DNA from: CAIWHR01 sp963734575
GTDB taxonomy: Bacteria > Pseudomonadota > Gammaproteobacteria > Burkholderiales > Casimicrobiaceae
Reading direction: 5' to 3'
Assembly: GCA_963734575.1 (NCBI GenBank)
Contig: CAVTHT010000022.1
Span: forward strand, 124,001-188,000
Length of the DNA: 64,000 bases
The notes beneath the pieces are model-generated. The model ran no database searches and was not told the DNA's origin. It saw only the letters and a program-made list of their open reading frames with translations. The translations under genes and the position numbers were made by a program. Of this stretch, positions 35,598 through 45,408 are shown piece by piece; positions within the stretch are counted from its first letter, which is position 1, and every line of letters begins with the position of its first letter.

Positions 35598-36129
35598 TTG
35601 GAAGTCTCCTGTCTGGGTTCCGGCGATGTCCGCCGTGTGACTCGGGCTGCCTCGATCGGGAGGCCATGAGCGCCGCTGTCAGGGGGGTTATCGACCCGGT
35701 CCGCGGCGAACTTGAGGGTTCGTTGCAGCCGCCGGTCGGGGGCTGGCCCCGCAATTGCTATAGACCTCGCGGTGGTGACTTTCCGGGAGCCCGGCGACGG
35801 GGGCAGCGGATGGCCTCACGCGATGAACTGTAGGGCGAAGCGCAATCGACCGATCGGCCGAGTTGCGCAGGCAAACCCGTTCAATTCAATCGTTGTGCTG
35901 GTCAGATGCAAAACCGGAAAAGCGCTGGCGCGGTGCGGAAGCTTGTGACGCACAACGTCCCGCAGCACCGGCGACGCGCCATGTCGGCGTCATATGGTGT
36001 AGGCGCTTTTGGTACACGTTGGCGGGTGCAGCACCGGCAAATTGCGTAGAACAAATGCCCTATTGCGGCAGATCGCATGGGTCGATAGTAGCGATGCGGG
36101 GTCATGGGCCCCAACGAGGGAGATGCGGC
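35598..36129. other. Divergent control region between fliC and flhD
   Basis: No gene is seen in these 532 bases. The fliC promoter lies at 35688-35715 on the minus strand. The other half must hold the flhDC promoter and any operators, but I find no box good enough to name. Short open frames here have no family features. Confidence 0.6.
35688..35715 (-). promoter_or_regulatory. Sigma-28-like promoter of fliC
   Basis: On the minus strand TCAAGTTC is followed by 12 bases and GTCGATAA, against the FliA consensus TAAAGTTT-N11-GCCGATAA. It leaves an untranslated leader of roughly 80-90 bases before the fliC ATG. Confidence 0.65.
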
Positions 36130-36444
36130 GTGAAGACCGAACAGATACTTGACGAAATCCGGGAAGCGAACCTGACGTATCTCATCCTTGCCCAGCGCAT
36201 GCTGCGCGAGGACCGTGCTGAAGGAATGTTCCGGCTCGGGATCAGCGAGGAGGTCGCGGAGATCATCGCGGGCCTCACCACCGCGCAGATCCTGAAGATC
36301 GCGGCCACCAACATGCTGATGTGCCGGTTCCGCTTCGACGATGCGATCGTGTGGAACCTCCTCACCGGCAACGGCCGGGAGCGCAGCGTGGCGGGCGTGC
36401 ATGCGGCGATCCTCATGGCGATGCCCCTCGCCGAGGCGGCCTGA
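36130..36444 (+). CDS. flhD: Flagellar master regulator FlhD
   Basis: The 104-residue protein pairs with FlhC to form the FlhD4C2 activator of class II flagellar promoters. The start is GTG 36130, with GAGGGAGATGC just before; no ATG is available in this frame close by. It reads KTEQILDEIREANLTYLIL, AQRMLREDRAEGMFRLGISE, AEIIAGLTTAQILKIAATN and MLMCRFRFDDAIVWNLL, which cover the FlhD dimer and DNA-contact helices. flhC follows after 5 bases. Confidence 0.96.
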   Translation: MKTEQILDEIREANLTYLILAQRMLREDRAEGMFRLGISEEVAEIIAGLTTAQILKIAATNMLMCRFRFDDAIVWNLLTGNGRERSVAGVHAAILMAMPLAEAA

Positions 36445-36449
36445 CGATC

Positions 36450-36998
36450 ATGCGCAACAAGAGCGTCGTCGACGACGCGCGGGACGTCGTGCGGGCCCGT
36501 GCCCTCATCGACCTGGGGGCGCGCCTCCAGGTGCTGGAATCGGAAACGAACCTCTCGCGCGAGCGACTGCTTCGGCTCTACAAGGAGCTCAAGGGCAAGT
36601 CGCCGCCGAAGGGCATGCTGCCGTTCTCGACCGACTGGTTCGTGACCTGGATGCCCAACGTGCATTCGTCGCTGTTCATGACGATGTACCAGCACATCAG
36701 CAAGTCGGTGGAGATCGAGCCCATCGACGCGATCATCAAGGCGTACCGCCTCTATCTCGAGCAGTGCTCCGCCCAGGGCCTGTCCGTCGAGCTTTCGATC
36801 ACGCGCGCCTGGCGCCTCGTGCGGTTCTTCGACGCCGGCATGCTGCGCCTCGCGGAATGCTCGTGCTGCCACGGCCGCTTCGTGGTGCGCGAGTTCGACC
36901 TCACCAAGGGCTACGTGTGCGGCCTCTGCCACATGCCGTCGCGGGCCGGCAAGACGCGCGCTGCCGGCAGCGGCGCGGGTGTGGCCTGCGCGGCATGA
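36450..36998 (+). CDS. flhC: Flagellar master regulator FlhC
   Basis: The 182-residue DNA-binding subunit starts at ATG 36450. It reads RARALIDLGARLQVLESETN, LSRERLLRLYKELKGKSPPK and GMLPFSTDWFVTWMPNVHSS. The C-terminal zinc site is complete: two Cys in ECSCCHGRFVV and two in YVCGLCHMPSRAGK, the FlhC Cys4 cluster. There is no frame break. A strong terminator follows at 37040-37067, so flhDC is its own operon. Confidence 0.97.
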   Translation: MRNKSVVDDARDVVRARALIDLGARLQVLESETNLSRERLLRLYKELKGKSPPKGMLPFSTDWFVTWMPNVHSSLFMTMYQHISKSVEIEPIDAIIKAYRLYLEQCSAQGLSVELSITRAWRLVRFFDAGMLRLAECSCCHGRFVVREFDLTKGYVCGLCHMPSRAGKTRAAGSGAGVACAA

Positions 36999-37039
36999 CG
37001 CCGGGGCTGTTCTAGCGCTAGCCGATCACAGGACGTCAG

Positions 37040-37067
37040 ACGCGGGCCGCGGGCCCGCGTTTTTTTT
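37040..37067 (+). terminator. Rho-independent terminator after flhC
   Basis: ACGCGGGCC (37040-37048) pairs perfectly with GGCCCGCGT (37052-37060) around GCG, and eight T follow. This is the clearest terminator in the window. Confidence 0.93.
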
Positions 37068-37100
37068 GGCCTGCGAGCGCTGCAATGGGTGCCTGCACAC

Positions 37101-37127
37101 TAAAGATGCAGGGCGCGGTGCCGACAA
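37101..37127 (+). promoter_or_regulatory. Sigma-28 promoter of motA
   Basis: TAAAG (37101-37105), 14 bases, then GCCGACAA (37120-37127) match the FliA consensus TAAAG-N14-GCCGATAA with one substitution. It lies after the flhC terminator and 87 bases before the motA start. Confidence 0.8.
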
Positions 37128-37214
37128 TTCAGAAGGTACCGCAGGCCGGCGGATGGATCGCCGTGCCGTCATCCAGTACGCCACAGGTCAATCGCTTCGG
37201 AGCTGCTGCACGCC

Positions 37215-38072
37215 ATGCTCGTCATCATCGGCTACGCCATCGTGCTCGCCTCCATCTTCGGCGGCTTCGCAATGGGCGGCGGCCACCTCGGGGCGATGTA
37301 CCAGCCGCTGGAGATCCTGATGATCGCCGGCGGCGCGGCTGGCGCGTTCGTCGTGGGCAACTCACCCAAGTCGCTCAAGGCCACCCTCGCGGCGCTGCCC
37401 GCGTGCCTGCGCGGGTCCAAGTACACCAAGGCGCTCTACATGGAGTTGATGGCGCTCCTGTACGAGATCCTCAACAAGACGCGCAAGGAAGGCCTCATGG
37501 CCATCGAGCGCGACGTCGAGAACCCCGCCGAGAGCGCGCTCTTCGGCAAGTACCCGACGGTCAACGCCGATCCGCATCTCGTCGAATTCCTCACCGACTA
37601 CCTGCGCCTCATGGTGAGCGGCAACATGAATGCGTTCGAGATCGAGAACCTGATGGACCACGAGATCGAGACGCACCACCACGAAGCCGAATTTCCCGCG
37701 CACACGATCCAGAAGATCGCCGACGGCCTGCCGGCCTTCGGCATCGTGGCCGCGGTGATGGGCGTCGTGCACACCATGGAGTCCGCCAACCTTCCGCCCG
37801 CGGAACTCGGGCGGTTGATCGCCCAGGCGCTGGTCGGAACGTTCCTCGGCATCCTGCTCGCCTACGGCGTGGTGGGGCCGCTCGCCAACCTCGTCCAGCA
37901 GCGCGCCGACGAGTCCGCGAAGGTCCTGCAGTGCATCAAGGTCACGCTGCTCGCCACGCTCAACGGCTACGCGCCGGCCATCGCGGTGGAGTTCGGCCGC
38001 AAGGTTCTGTACTCGACAGAGCGACCGAGCTTCGCCGAGCTCGAGATGCACGTGAAGCAGGCGCGCACCTGA
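37215..38072 (+). CDS. motA: Flagellar motor stator protein MotA
   Basis: The 285-residue inner-membrane protein forms the proton channel with MotB. It has four hydrophobic helices, beginning VIIGYAIVLASIFGGFAMGG. Between helices two and three lies a cytoplasmic loop with SKYTKALYMELMALLYEIL and KEGLMAIERDVENPAES, holding charged residues that face FliG. The last two helices contain DGLPAFGIVAAVMGVVHTME and LGRLIAQALVGTFLGILLAY. The stop is 3 bases from motB. There is no frame break. Confidence 0.97.
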   Translation: MLVIIGYAIVLASIFGGFAMGGGHLGAMYQPLEILMIAGGAAGAFVVGNSPKSLKATLAALPACLRGSKYTKALYMELMALLYEILNKTRKEGLMAIERDVENPAESALFGKYPTVNADPHLVEFLTDYLRLMVSGNMNAFEIENLMDHEIETHHHEAEFPAHTIQKIADGLPAFGIVAAVMGVVHTMESANLPPAELGRLIAQALVGTFLGILLAYGVVGPLANLVQQRADESAKVLQCIKVTLLATLNGYAPAIAVEFGRKVLYSTERPSFAELEMHVKQART

Positions 38073-38075
38073 TCC

Positions 38076-39026
38076 ATGACCGCCGAGCACAAGGCGCCGA
38101 TCGTCGTCAAGCGCATCACGCGCAAGACCCACGCGTCCCATGGCGGCGCGTGGAAGATCGCCTACGCCGACTTCGTCACGGCGATGATGGCGTTCTTCCT
38201 TCTCCTGTGGATGCTGGGCTCGACCACGAAGGCCGACCTCAAGGGCATCGCCGATTACTTCCAGACGCCGCTCAAGGTGGCGCTCGCCGGCGGCTCCGGC
38301 TCCGGCGACAGCTCGTCGGTGATCCAGGGCGGCGGCATCGATCTCACGCGATCGGTCGGGCAGCGCAAGGAAGGCGAGCTGCCCACGCAGAAGCGGACGA
38401 TCAACCTCAAGGCCGCCGAAGCGGAGATCGAGCGCGTCGAGCTGGTGCGGCTCAAGGAGCTCAAGAGCAGGTTCGAGGCCGCGGTGGAAGCCAATGCCAT
38501 CCTGCGCAACTTCCGCAAGCAGCTCCGCGTGGACATGACGAGCGACGGCCTGCGCATCCAGATCCTCGACGAGCAGAACCGGCCGATGTTCGACAGCGGC
38601 AAGGCCGTGGTCAAGGACTACATGCGCGACATCATTCGCGAGATCGCCACGGTCATCAACAACGTGCCGAACCGCATCTCGCTGGCGGGGCACACCGATG
38701 CCGCACCGTACGCCCTCGGCGAGCGCGGCTACAGCAACTGGGAGCTGTCCGCGGACCGGGCGAATGCCTCGCGCCGCGAGCTCATCGCCGGCGGCATCGA
38801 CGAGGACAAGATCCTGCGCGTGGTGGGACTGGGCTCGTCGGCGCCGCTCGATCGCACGGATCCGCACAATCCGATCAATCGCCGCATCAGCATCATCGTG
38901 CTCAACCAGCGCGCGGAAAAGCGCATTCTCGACGACGGCGGCATCATGCCCGAGTCGGGCGTCGATCCCGGCGTCGTCACCGCGGCGGAAGCGCGGTTGC
39001 CGGGAGCGGCGGCACCGGCGAAGTAG
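38076..39026 (+). CDS. motB: Flagellar motor stator protein MotB
   Basis: The 316-residue protein anchors the stator to peptidoglycan. The single transmembrane helix holds the proton-binding aspartate in WKIAYADFVTAMMAFFLLLW. The plug and linker region (about 60-150) is followed by an OmpA-like domain: MFDSGKAVVKDYMRDII, ISLAGHTDAAPYALGERGYS and NWELSADRANASRRELIAGG, then NPINRRISIIVLNQ. It is coupled to motA. A 140-base gap follows before flhB. Confidence 0.97.
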   Translation: MTAEHKAPIVVKRITRKTHASHGGAWKIAYADFVTAMMAFFLLLWMLGSTTKADLKGIADYFQTPLKVALAGGSGSGDSSSVIQGGGIDLTRSVGQRKEGELPTQKRTINLKAAEAEIERVELVRLKELKSRFEAAVEANAILRNFRKQLRVDMTSDGLRIQILDEQNRPMFDSGKAVVKDYMRDIIREIATVINNVPNRISLAGHTDAAPYALGERGYSNWELSADRANASRRELIAGGIDEDKILRVVGLGSSAPLDRTDPHNPINRRISIIVLNQRAEKRILDDGGIMPESGVDPGVVTAAEARLPGAAAPAK

Positions 39027-39166
39027 CGGGTCTGGCGCGCGGCAGCCAACCGCGCGTGCGCGAGCGCCGCCGCCCCCGCAAATAGCGGCGGAAATCCCCA
39101 CCTCCTCGTGCCATAGAAGCGGCTTCCCGAGCCGAATAATGGGCGCCATCCCAATGGATCGGTGCC

Positions 39167-40333
39167 ATGGCAGAGGAAAGCGATCTCGAACGCAGTTATC
39201 CGGCCTCGCCGCGCCGCCTCGAGCAGGCGCGTGAGCAGGGCCAGGTCGCGCGCTCGCGCGAGCTGACCGCTGCGGCGGTCGCGCTCGCTGCGGCCATCGG
39301 CATTGCCAGCATCGGGCCCGATTTCGTGCGCCGCTGCGTGCGCCTCATGCACGATGCGCTGCAGTTCGACCGCAGCACGGCCATGCACGAGGACCGCATG
39401 CTGGCGGGACTCGGCGCGCTGTCGCTCGACATGCTCGTCGCGCTGGCGCCGCTCCTGCTCGTGATCCTGGTGGCGACCGTTGCCGCGCCCATGCTGCTGT
39501 CGGGCTGGGTGTTCGCCGGCAAGGCGCTGATGCCGGACTTCGGGCGCCTCAATCCGGCCAAGGGCTTCAAGAACATCGTTTCGTCGTACGCGCTGGCCGA
39601 GCTCCTCAAGGCGCTGCTGAAAAGCGCGTTGCTCGCGGGCGTCGGCACGTTCGCCATCGTGCACGTGTGGGGCGAAGTGCAGTCGCTCGCGCGTCTCGAC
39701 GCTGCGAGCGGCATCGCCCAAACCGGAAGCATCGTGGTCACCGGCGTGTTCCTGCTCGTCGGCGCCCTGGTCGTGATCGCGGGCGTCGACGTGCCGTACC
39801 AGCTCTGGAAGTACTACCACGGCCTGCGCATGACGCGCGAGGAGCTGCGCCAGGAGCAGAAGGAGCAGGAAGGCGATCCGCAGCTCAAGGCCCGCATCCG
39901 CAGCCTGCAGCGGCAGGCGGCACGCAAGCGCATGATGGCCGCCGTGCCGACGGCGAGCGTCATCGTCACCAACCCGACCCATTACGCCGTCGCGCTCGAG
40001 TACCGCGAGGGCATGCGCGCGCCGCGCGTGGTCGCCAAGGGCATCGACCTCGTCGCGCAGAAGATCCGCGAGATCGGCGCCGAGCACCGCGTGCCGATCG
40101 TCGAGGCGCCGCCGCTCGCCCGCGCGCTGTATCGCCACGCCGAGATCGGCGACGAAGTCCCGCAGACGCTCTACACCGTGGTCGCGCAGGTGCTCGCCTA
40201 CGTCTATCAGGTGCAGCGCTGGCAGCAGCGCGGCGGCGCTGCCCCGACGCTGCCCGCCCAGTGGGACGTGCCCGCCGAGCTCGACCCGCAGCAACGCGGC
40301 CGCGGCGCCGCGGGTGAAGCGAGGCCTGCATGA
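39167..40333 (+). CDS. flhB: Flagellar export gate protein FlhB
   Basis: The 388-residue membrane protein sets substrate order in export. The N-terminus reads RSYPASPRRLEQAREQGQVA, the usual FlhB entry. Four hydrophobic helices follow, among them ALAPLLLVILVATVAAPMLL. The cytoplasmic tail has the autocleavage motif NPTH in SVIVTNPTHYAVALEYREG, near residue 268. The Gly/Arg-rich end, QQRGRGAAGEARPA, is extra. The stop overlaps flhA as ATGA. A shorter FlhB-tail paralogue lies at 29898-30206. Confidence 0.97.
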   Translation: MAEESDLERSYPASPRRLEQAREQGQVARSRELTAAAVALAAAIGIASIGPDFVRRCVRLMHDALQFDRSTAMHEDRMLAGLGALSLDMLVALAPLLLVILVATVAAPMLLSGWVFAGKALMPDFGRLNPAKGFKNIVSSYALAELLKALLKSALLAGVGTFAIVHVWGEVQSLARLDAASGIAQTGSIVVTGVFLLVGALVVIAGVDVPYQLWKYYHGLRMTREELRQEQKEQEGDPQLKARIRSLQRQAARKRMMAAVPTASVIVTNPTHYAVALEYREGMRAPRVVAKGIDLVAQKIREIGAEHRVPIVEAPPLARALYRHAEIGDEVPQTLYTVVAQVLAYVYQVQRWQQRGGAAPTLPAQWDVPAELDPQQRGRGAAGEARPA

Positions 40334-42409
40334 ACGCGCTCGCGCTGCGCCTTGGGGTGACGCGCTCGGCGATGGTCGGGCTCGCGGGGCCGCTCCTCAT
40401 CGTGCTGATCCTCGGCATGATGGTGCTGCCGCTGCCGCCGTTCCTGCTCGACCTCCTGTTCACGTTCAACATCGCGCTCGCGATGATCGTGCTGCTCTCG
40501 TCGATGTACACGGAGCGGCCGCTCGACTTCGCGGTGTTCCCGACCGTGCTGCTGCTGACGACGCTGCTGCGCCTGTCGCTCAACGTCGCATCCACGCGGG
40601 TCGTGCTGCTGCACGGGCACACCGGCACCGACGCCGCCGGGAAGGTCATCGAGGCGTTCGGCGAGTTCCTCATCGGCGGCAACTTCGCGGTCGGCCTCGT
40701 CGTGTTCGCGATCCTGGTCGTCATCAATTTCGTCGTGATCACGAAGGGCGCCGGACGCATCGCCGAGGTCGGCGCGCGGTTCACCCTCGACGCGATGCCC
40801 GGCAAGCAGATGGCGATCGACGCCGACCTCAATGCAGGCCTGATCGGCGAGGACGAGGCGCGCCGGCGCCGCCTGGAGATCGCATCCGAGTCCGACTTCT
40901 ACGGCGCGATGGACGGCGCGTCGAAGTTCGTGCGCGGCGACGCCATCGCCGGGATCCTGGTCCTCTTCATCAACATCCTCGGCGGGCTCGCCATCGGCAT
41001 GCTGCAGCACGACCTGTCGCTCGCGCAGGCCGCGCACAACTACGTGCTGCTCGCCATCGGCGACGGCCTGGTGGCGCAGATTCCCGCGCTGGTGATCTCG
41101 ACGGCTGCCGGTCTCGTCGTGTCGCGCGTCGGCAAGGGCGAAGCCACCGGCTCGCAGCTCCTGTCGCAGCTCTTCCGCAAGCCCGAGGCGCTGGTGATCG
41201 CCGCGACGATTCTCGCGGTGCTCGGGCTCGTGCCCGGCATGCCGCATCTCGCGTTCCTGCTGCTCGCAGCCGGCATGGGCTTCGCCGCACGTGCGGTGCT
41301 GCGGCGCAATCGCGCGGCCGCCGCGCCGGCGCCGGTTGTGGCCGCGCCTGCGCCCGAGACGCTCGACGTGGGCTGGGAGGACATCGTTCCGGTCGACGTG
41401 CTCGGCATCGAGGTCGGCTACCGCCTCATTCCGCTGGTCGACAAGGGCCAGGACGGCGAGCTCCTGAAGCGCGTGAAGGCGATCCGCCGCAAGTTCGCGC
41501 AGGACATCGGCTTCCTGCCGCCGGCGGTGCACATCCGCGACAACCTGGAGCTCGCGCCCGAACGCCTACCGCATCACGCTGAAGGGCGTCGCGATCGCGG
41601 AAGGGGAATGCCGCACGGGCATGCACCTCGCGATCGATCCGGGCCGCGCGTCCGGCGCGCTGCAGGGCATCGCCACCAAGGATCCCGCCTTCGGGCTGCC
41701 GGCGACGTGGATCGACGCCGCACACCGCGACCAGGCGCAGGCGATGGGCTACACGGTGGTCGATGCCGGCACCGTCGTCGCCACGCATCTTTCCACCGTC
41801 GTGCATGCGCAGGCCGCGGGCCTCCTCGGCCGCCAGGAAACGCAGGGACTGCTCGACCAGCTCGCGAAGTCCGCGCCCAAGCTCGTGGAGGAGCTGACGC
41901 CGAAGCTCCTGCCGCTCTCGACGGTGCAGCGCGTGCTGCAGAACCTGCTCGACGAGGGCGTGCACATCCGCGACCTGCGCACGATCCTCGAGACGCTCAC
42001 CGAGCATGCGCCGCGCAGCCAGGATGCGACCGAGCTCACGAGCGCGGTGCGCGTCGCCCTCGGTCGCGCCATCGTGCAGCAGCTCTACGGCACGGCCACC
42101 GAGCTCACCGTGATCGCGCTCGATCCCGAGCTCGAGCGCGTGCTGCAGCAGGTGCTGGGCCTCGCCGGCGGCGACGGCGCGGGCATGGAACCCGATCTCG
42201 CCGAGACGCTGGTGCGCGAAGTGGCGAACGCGGTGCAGAGACAGGAAGCGCTGGGCGAGCCTGCGGTGCTGCTCGTGCCCGATCGCCTGCGCTGGCCGCT
42301 CGCGCGCCTCGTGCGTCGCGGCGCACCCGCATTGCGGGTCCTCGGCCATAGCGAAATTCCGGATGCGCGGACCATTCGTGTCGGCGCACTTGTTGGAGGG
42401 AAACGATGA
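40330..42409 (+). CDS. flhA: Flagellar export gate protein FlhA (one frame break)
   Basis: FlhA is the large export gate component. The 2080-base span gives about 693 codons, as expected. The membrane part starts VGLAGPLLIVLILGMMVLPL and includes PTVLLLTTLLRLSLNVASTR and the FHIPEP-type loop ARFTLDAMPGKQMAIDADLN. A break near 41562 moves the rest into another frame: ITLKGVAIAEGECRTGMHLA, FGLPATWIDAAHRDQAQAMG and LTEHAPRSQDATELTSAVRV, the cytoplasmic domain. The end, ARTIRVGALVGGKR, overlaps the flhF start as ATGA. The break is beside a short GC run and is likely an indel. Confidence 0.96.
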
Positions 42410-43777
42410 AACTGCGCAAATTTTTCGGCCTCACTTCGCGTTCCGTGCTCGAGCAGGTGCGCGCGGAGCTCGGTCCCGATGCCGTGATCGTGGCCAACCG
42501 GCCGACCGCGGACGGCATCGAGATCACCGCGCTCGCGGGCGACGCGATCGAGTCGATGCTCGAGCAGCCGGCACCGCGCGACGCCGCCGCGGCCGTGCTG
42601 CCGACGGCGAGCGCCCCTCCGGCGAATGTCGCAGCCGCCGTGCAACCGACGCCGCGCGCAGCCCGCCCCGGAGCACAAGGCCGTGACGTGGGACGTGCCA
42701 CGCATCAGCGAGATCGCCGCGGAAGCGATGGCAGCGCCTCGGTCTGCCGCCGCCGATGGCACGCCGCCGATCGGGTGGACCATTCCGCGCACCACGATCC
42801 GCACGCGATGCACGACCCGCTGCCGGAGCGCCTCGCCCAGGAGATGGCGGCCATGCGCTCCCTGATCGAGGAGCAGCTCGGGCAGATGACATGGAGCGAC
42901 ACGCTGCGCCGCTCGCCGCTGCGCGCGCGCTTCACCCGGGCGCTGCTCACGGCGGGCTACAGCAACGCGCTCGCCCGCGAGATCACGCAACGACTGCCGG
43001 ACGACTTCTCCGCGACGCAGGCCCAGGAATGGCTCGTCGGCGTGCTGGCGCGAAACCTCCGCTGCGCTGCCGCCGAGCACGATCTCGTCAATCGCGGCGG
43101 CGTCTACGCGCTGGTCGGACCCACGGGCGTGGGCAAGACCACGACCACGGCCAAGCTCGCGGCGCGCTGCGCGGTGCGCTTCGGCGCGTCCAAGCTCGCG
43201 CTCCTCACCACCGACAGCTATCGGGTCGGCGCGCACGACCAGCTGCGCATCTACGCCAAGATCCTCGGCGTGCCCGTGCACACCGTCTCCGACCGGCAGG
43301 ACCTCCGCCAGGCGCTCGATTCGATGCGCGGCAAGCACCTCGTGCTGATCGACACCGTCGGCATGAGCCAGCGCGACGAGCGCGTGCGCGAGCAATCCAT
43401 GCTGCTCGCGCAACCCGAAGTGAAGCGCCTGCTGCTCCTCAACGCCGCAGCGCAGGGCGAGACGCTCGACGAAGTCGTGGATGCCTACCAGCGTCCGCCG
43501 GAGCTCGGCATCAGACGCGGAGATCGCCGGCTGCGTCCTGACCAAGATCGACGAAGCGGGCCAGCTCGGGCAGGCGCTCGACGTGCTGATCCGCCATCGC
43601 CTGCTGCTGCATTACACGTCGAGCGGCCAGCGCGTGCCCGAGGACCTGCACGAGCCGGGCCCCAGCTATCTCGTGCATCGCTCGTTCCGGCGGACCGCGC
43701 GGGCATCGGCGTTCACGCTCGATGACGACGCCTTCACGCTGCTCACCGGCGCGCACGCAGGGGCCGCGCATGCGTGA
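42406..43777 (+). CDS. flhF: Signal-recognition-type GTPase FlhF (three frame breaks)
   Basis: FlhF is an SRP-like GTPase that places the flagellum. About 457 codons. The N-terminal B domain reads MKLRKFFGLTSRSVLEQVRA, then ELGPDAVIVANRPTADGIEI. A middle region changes frame near 42665 and back near 42830. The G domain is intact: GVYALVGPTGVGKTTTTAKL (G1), TTDSYRVGAHDQLRIYAKIL, and VLIDTVGMSQRDERVREQ (DTxG). A third break near 43510 precedes AEIAGCVLTKIDEAGQLGQA (TKxD) and YTSSGQRVPEDLHEPG. The end overlaps flhG by 8 bases. Confidence 0.94.
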
Positions 43778-44517
43778 CGACCAGGCGACCGGATTGCGCC
43801 GGCTGTTCGGGCGTCCGCGCCAGCACACCCTCGCGATCTGCGGCAGCGGCGGCACCCGCATCGCGGTCGAGATGGGTCGCGCGCTCGGCGAGCTCGGCCA
43901 TCGCGTGGTGATCCTCGATCGCAGCGTCGGCGAGGCCGCGGCCGCGCTCGGATTGAAGGCGCGCTACGACCTCCTGCATGCGCTCGAAGGCGATCGGCGC
44001 CTGGACGACGTGCTGCTCCAGGCCGACGACGGCCTGTGCGTGCTGCCGGCGGCGCGCGGCCTCGAGCGCCTGGCGGTGGAAAGCGACAACTGGCGGCGCG
44101 AGCTCGCCGCCGCGTTGCCGGCCCTCGGCACGCGCTTCGACGTGTGGCTCGTGAACGGACTCCTGCCGGGTGCGGCGCCGGAAGCGCCCGTGGTGCTCGC
44201 CATCGCTCCGACCGCGCGCGCCGTCACGACCGCCTACGGCCACATCAAGGCCCTCGCCCGCGCGCAGGGCCGGACCGATTTCGACGTGCTCGTGCATCGC
44301 GCGCCTTCGGCCGATGCCGCGCAGCAGGTGTTCAGCTGCGTCGCCGATACGGCGTCGCGCTTCCTTGCCGCGCAGCTGCAGTTCCTCGGCATGCGTGCCG
44401 CGCGAGCGCGCATCGGGCCGCGGCGGGGCCGGCACTGCCGACGCCTTCGCGCCGCCGCGCAGAACCTCCTGTCACGCATGCAACCGGGCGCCGAGCCGCG
44501 CCTCGCCAACGCCATGA
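43770..44517 (+). CDS. flhG: FlhG-like flagellar number regulator with degenerate P-loop (one frame break)
   Basis: The protein of about 249 residues sits between flhF and fliA, where FlhG/FleN (MinD-like ATPase) is found. It starts MRDDQATGLRRLFGRPRQ, the DQA-x-GLR element that activates FlhF in FlhG proteins. The nucleotide site is not canonical: LAICGSGGTRIAVEMGRALG stands where MinD has KGGVGKT, so the P-loop lysine is missing. VVILDRSVGEAAAALG and VLPAARGLERLAVESDNW follow the MinD plan. A break near 44395 shifts the frame, and the stop overlaps the fliA start as ATGA. Divergent FlhG proteins of this kind occur in betaproteobacteria, so ATPase activity is doubtful. Confidence 0.82.
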
Positions 44518-45251
44518 TCGAAGCCCCGACCCGCGCTTATGCGAAAACCGCTGCCGGCGACCAGCAGCAGCGAATCCGGGAGTTCGCGCCTCTCGTACGC
44601 CGCATGGCCCATCATCTCGCGGCCAAGCTGCCCCCCAGCGTGGAGATCGACGACATCATCCAGGCCGGCATGATCGGCCTCATGGATGCGGCGTCGCGCT
44701 TCCAGGAGGGGCAGGGCACGCAATTCGAGACCTTCGCGTCGCAGCGCATCCGCGGCGCGATGCTCGACGAACTGCGCCGAACGACTGGCTGCCGCGCAGC
44801 ATGCGCAAGGCGCTGCGCAAGATCGAGAGCACGGTGCAGCAAGCTCGAGCAGCAGCTCGGGCGTGCGCCGACCGAGACGCGAGATCGCCGCCGGAGCTGG
44901 GCGTGTCCGCTCGCGGAATACCAGTCGCTCCTGCAGGAAGCGCGCGGCTACGAGCTGCTCCACCTCGAGGACTTCGGGCGCTCGGAGGACGACGACTATC
45001 TCGACCGCCATTGCCCGGACGACTCGCGACCAATCCGCTCGAGCGCTTCCAGGACGCCCGCTTCCGCGCCGCGCTGGTGAAGGCGATCGAGCAGCTGCCC
45101 GAGCGCGAGAAGCTGCTCATGGGCCTGTACTACGAGCAGGACATGAACTTCAAGGAAATCGCCGCGGTGCTGGAAGTGAGCGAATCGCGCGATCTGCCAG
45201 CTGCACAGCCAGGCGGTGGCGCGCCTTCGCGGCAAGATGCGCGACTGGTAG
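44514..45251 (+). CDS. fliA: Flagellar sigma factor FliA (sigma-28; several frame breaks)
   Basis: FliA directs RNA polymerase to late flagellar promoters. The span gives 245 codons, the usual size. It starts at ATG 44514. Region 2 reads FAPLVRRMAHHLAAKLPPSV, EIDDIIQAGMIGLMDAASRF and FETFASQRIRGAMLDELRR. After breaks near 44785, 44845, 44895, 45030 and 45190 other frames give LPRSMRKALRKIESTVQQ, LEDFGRSEDDDYLDRHCPDD, LPEREKLLMGLYYEQDMNFK and, in region 4, CQLHSQAVARLRGKMRDW. Its probable targets in this window are the boxes before motA, fliC and fliS. Confidence 0.94.
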
Positions 45252-45408
45252 GACCACGCGCGCATGGCGGCGCCGCACCGCCGCAACGCGCTGCATCGTC
45301 GCTCGGCGAACCGCGCGGCTGTAGGCTGTAATCCGTAGCCTGCAACTTCGACCTGCGCCGCGCCCCGGCGCGTGCCGATATCCCTCGCAGGGAAGACACG
45401 GCAGCGCA

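Noticed and set aside
37085..39085. A 666-codon plus-strand frame across motA-motB
   Set aside because: It is Arg/His-rich shadow translation of motAB in the wrong frame; motA and motB are intact in their own frames.
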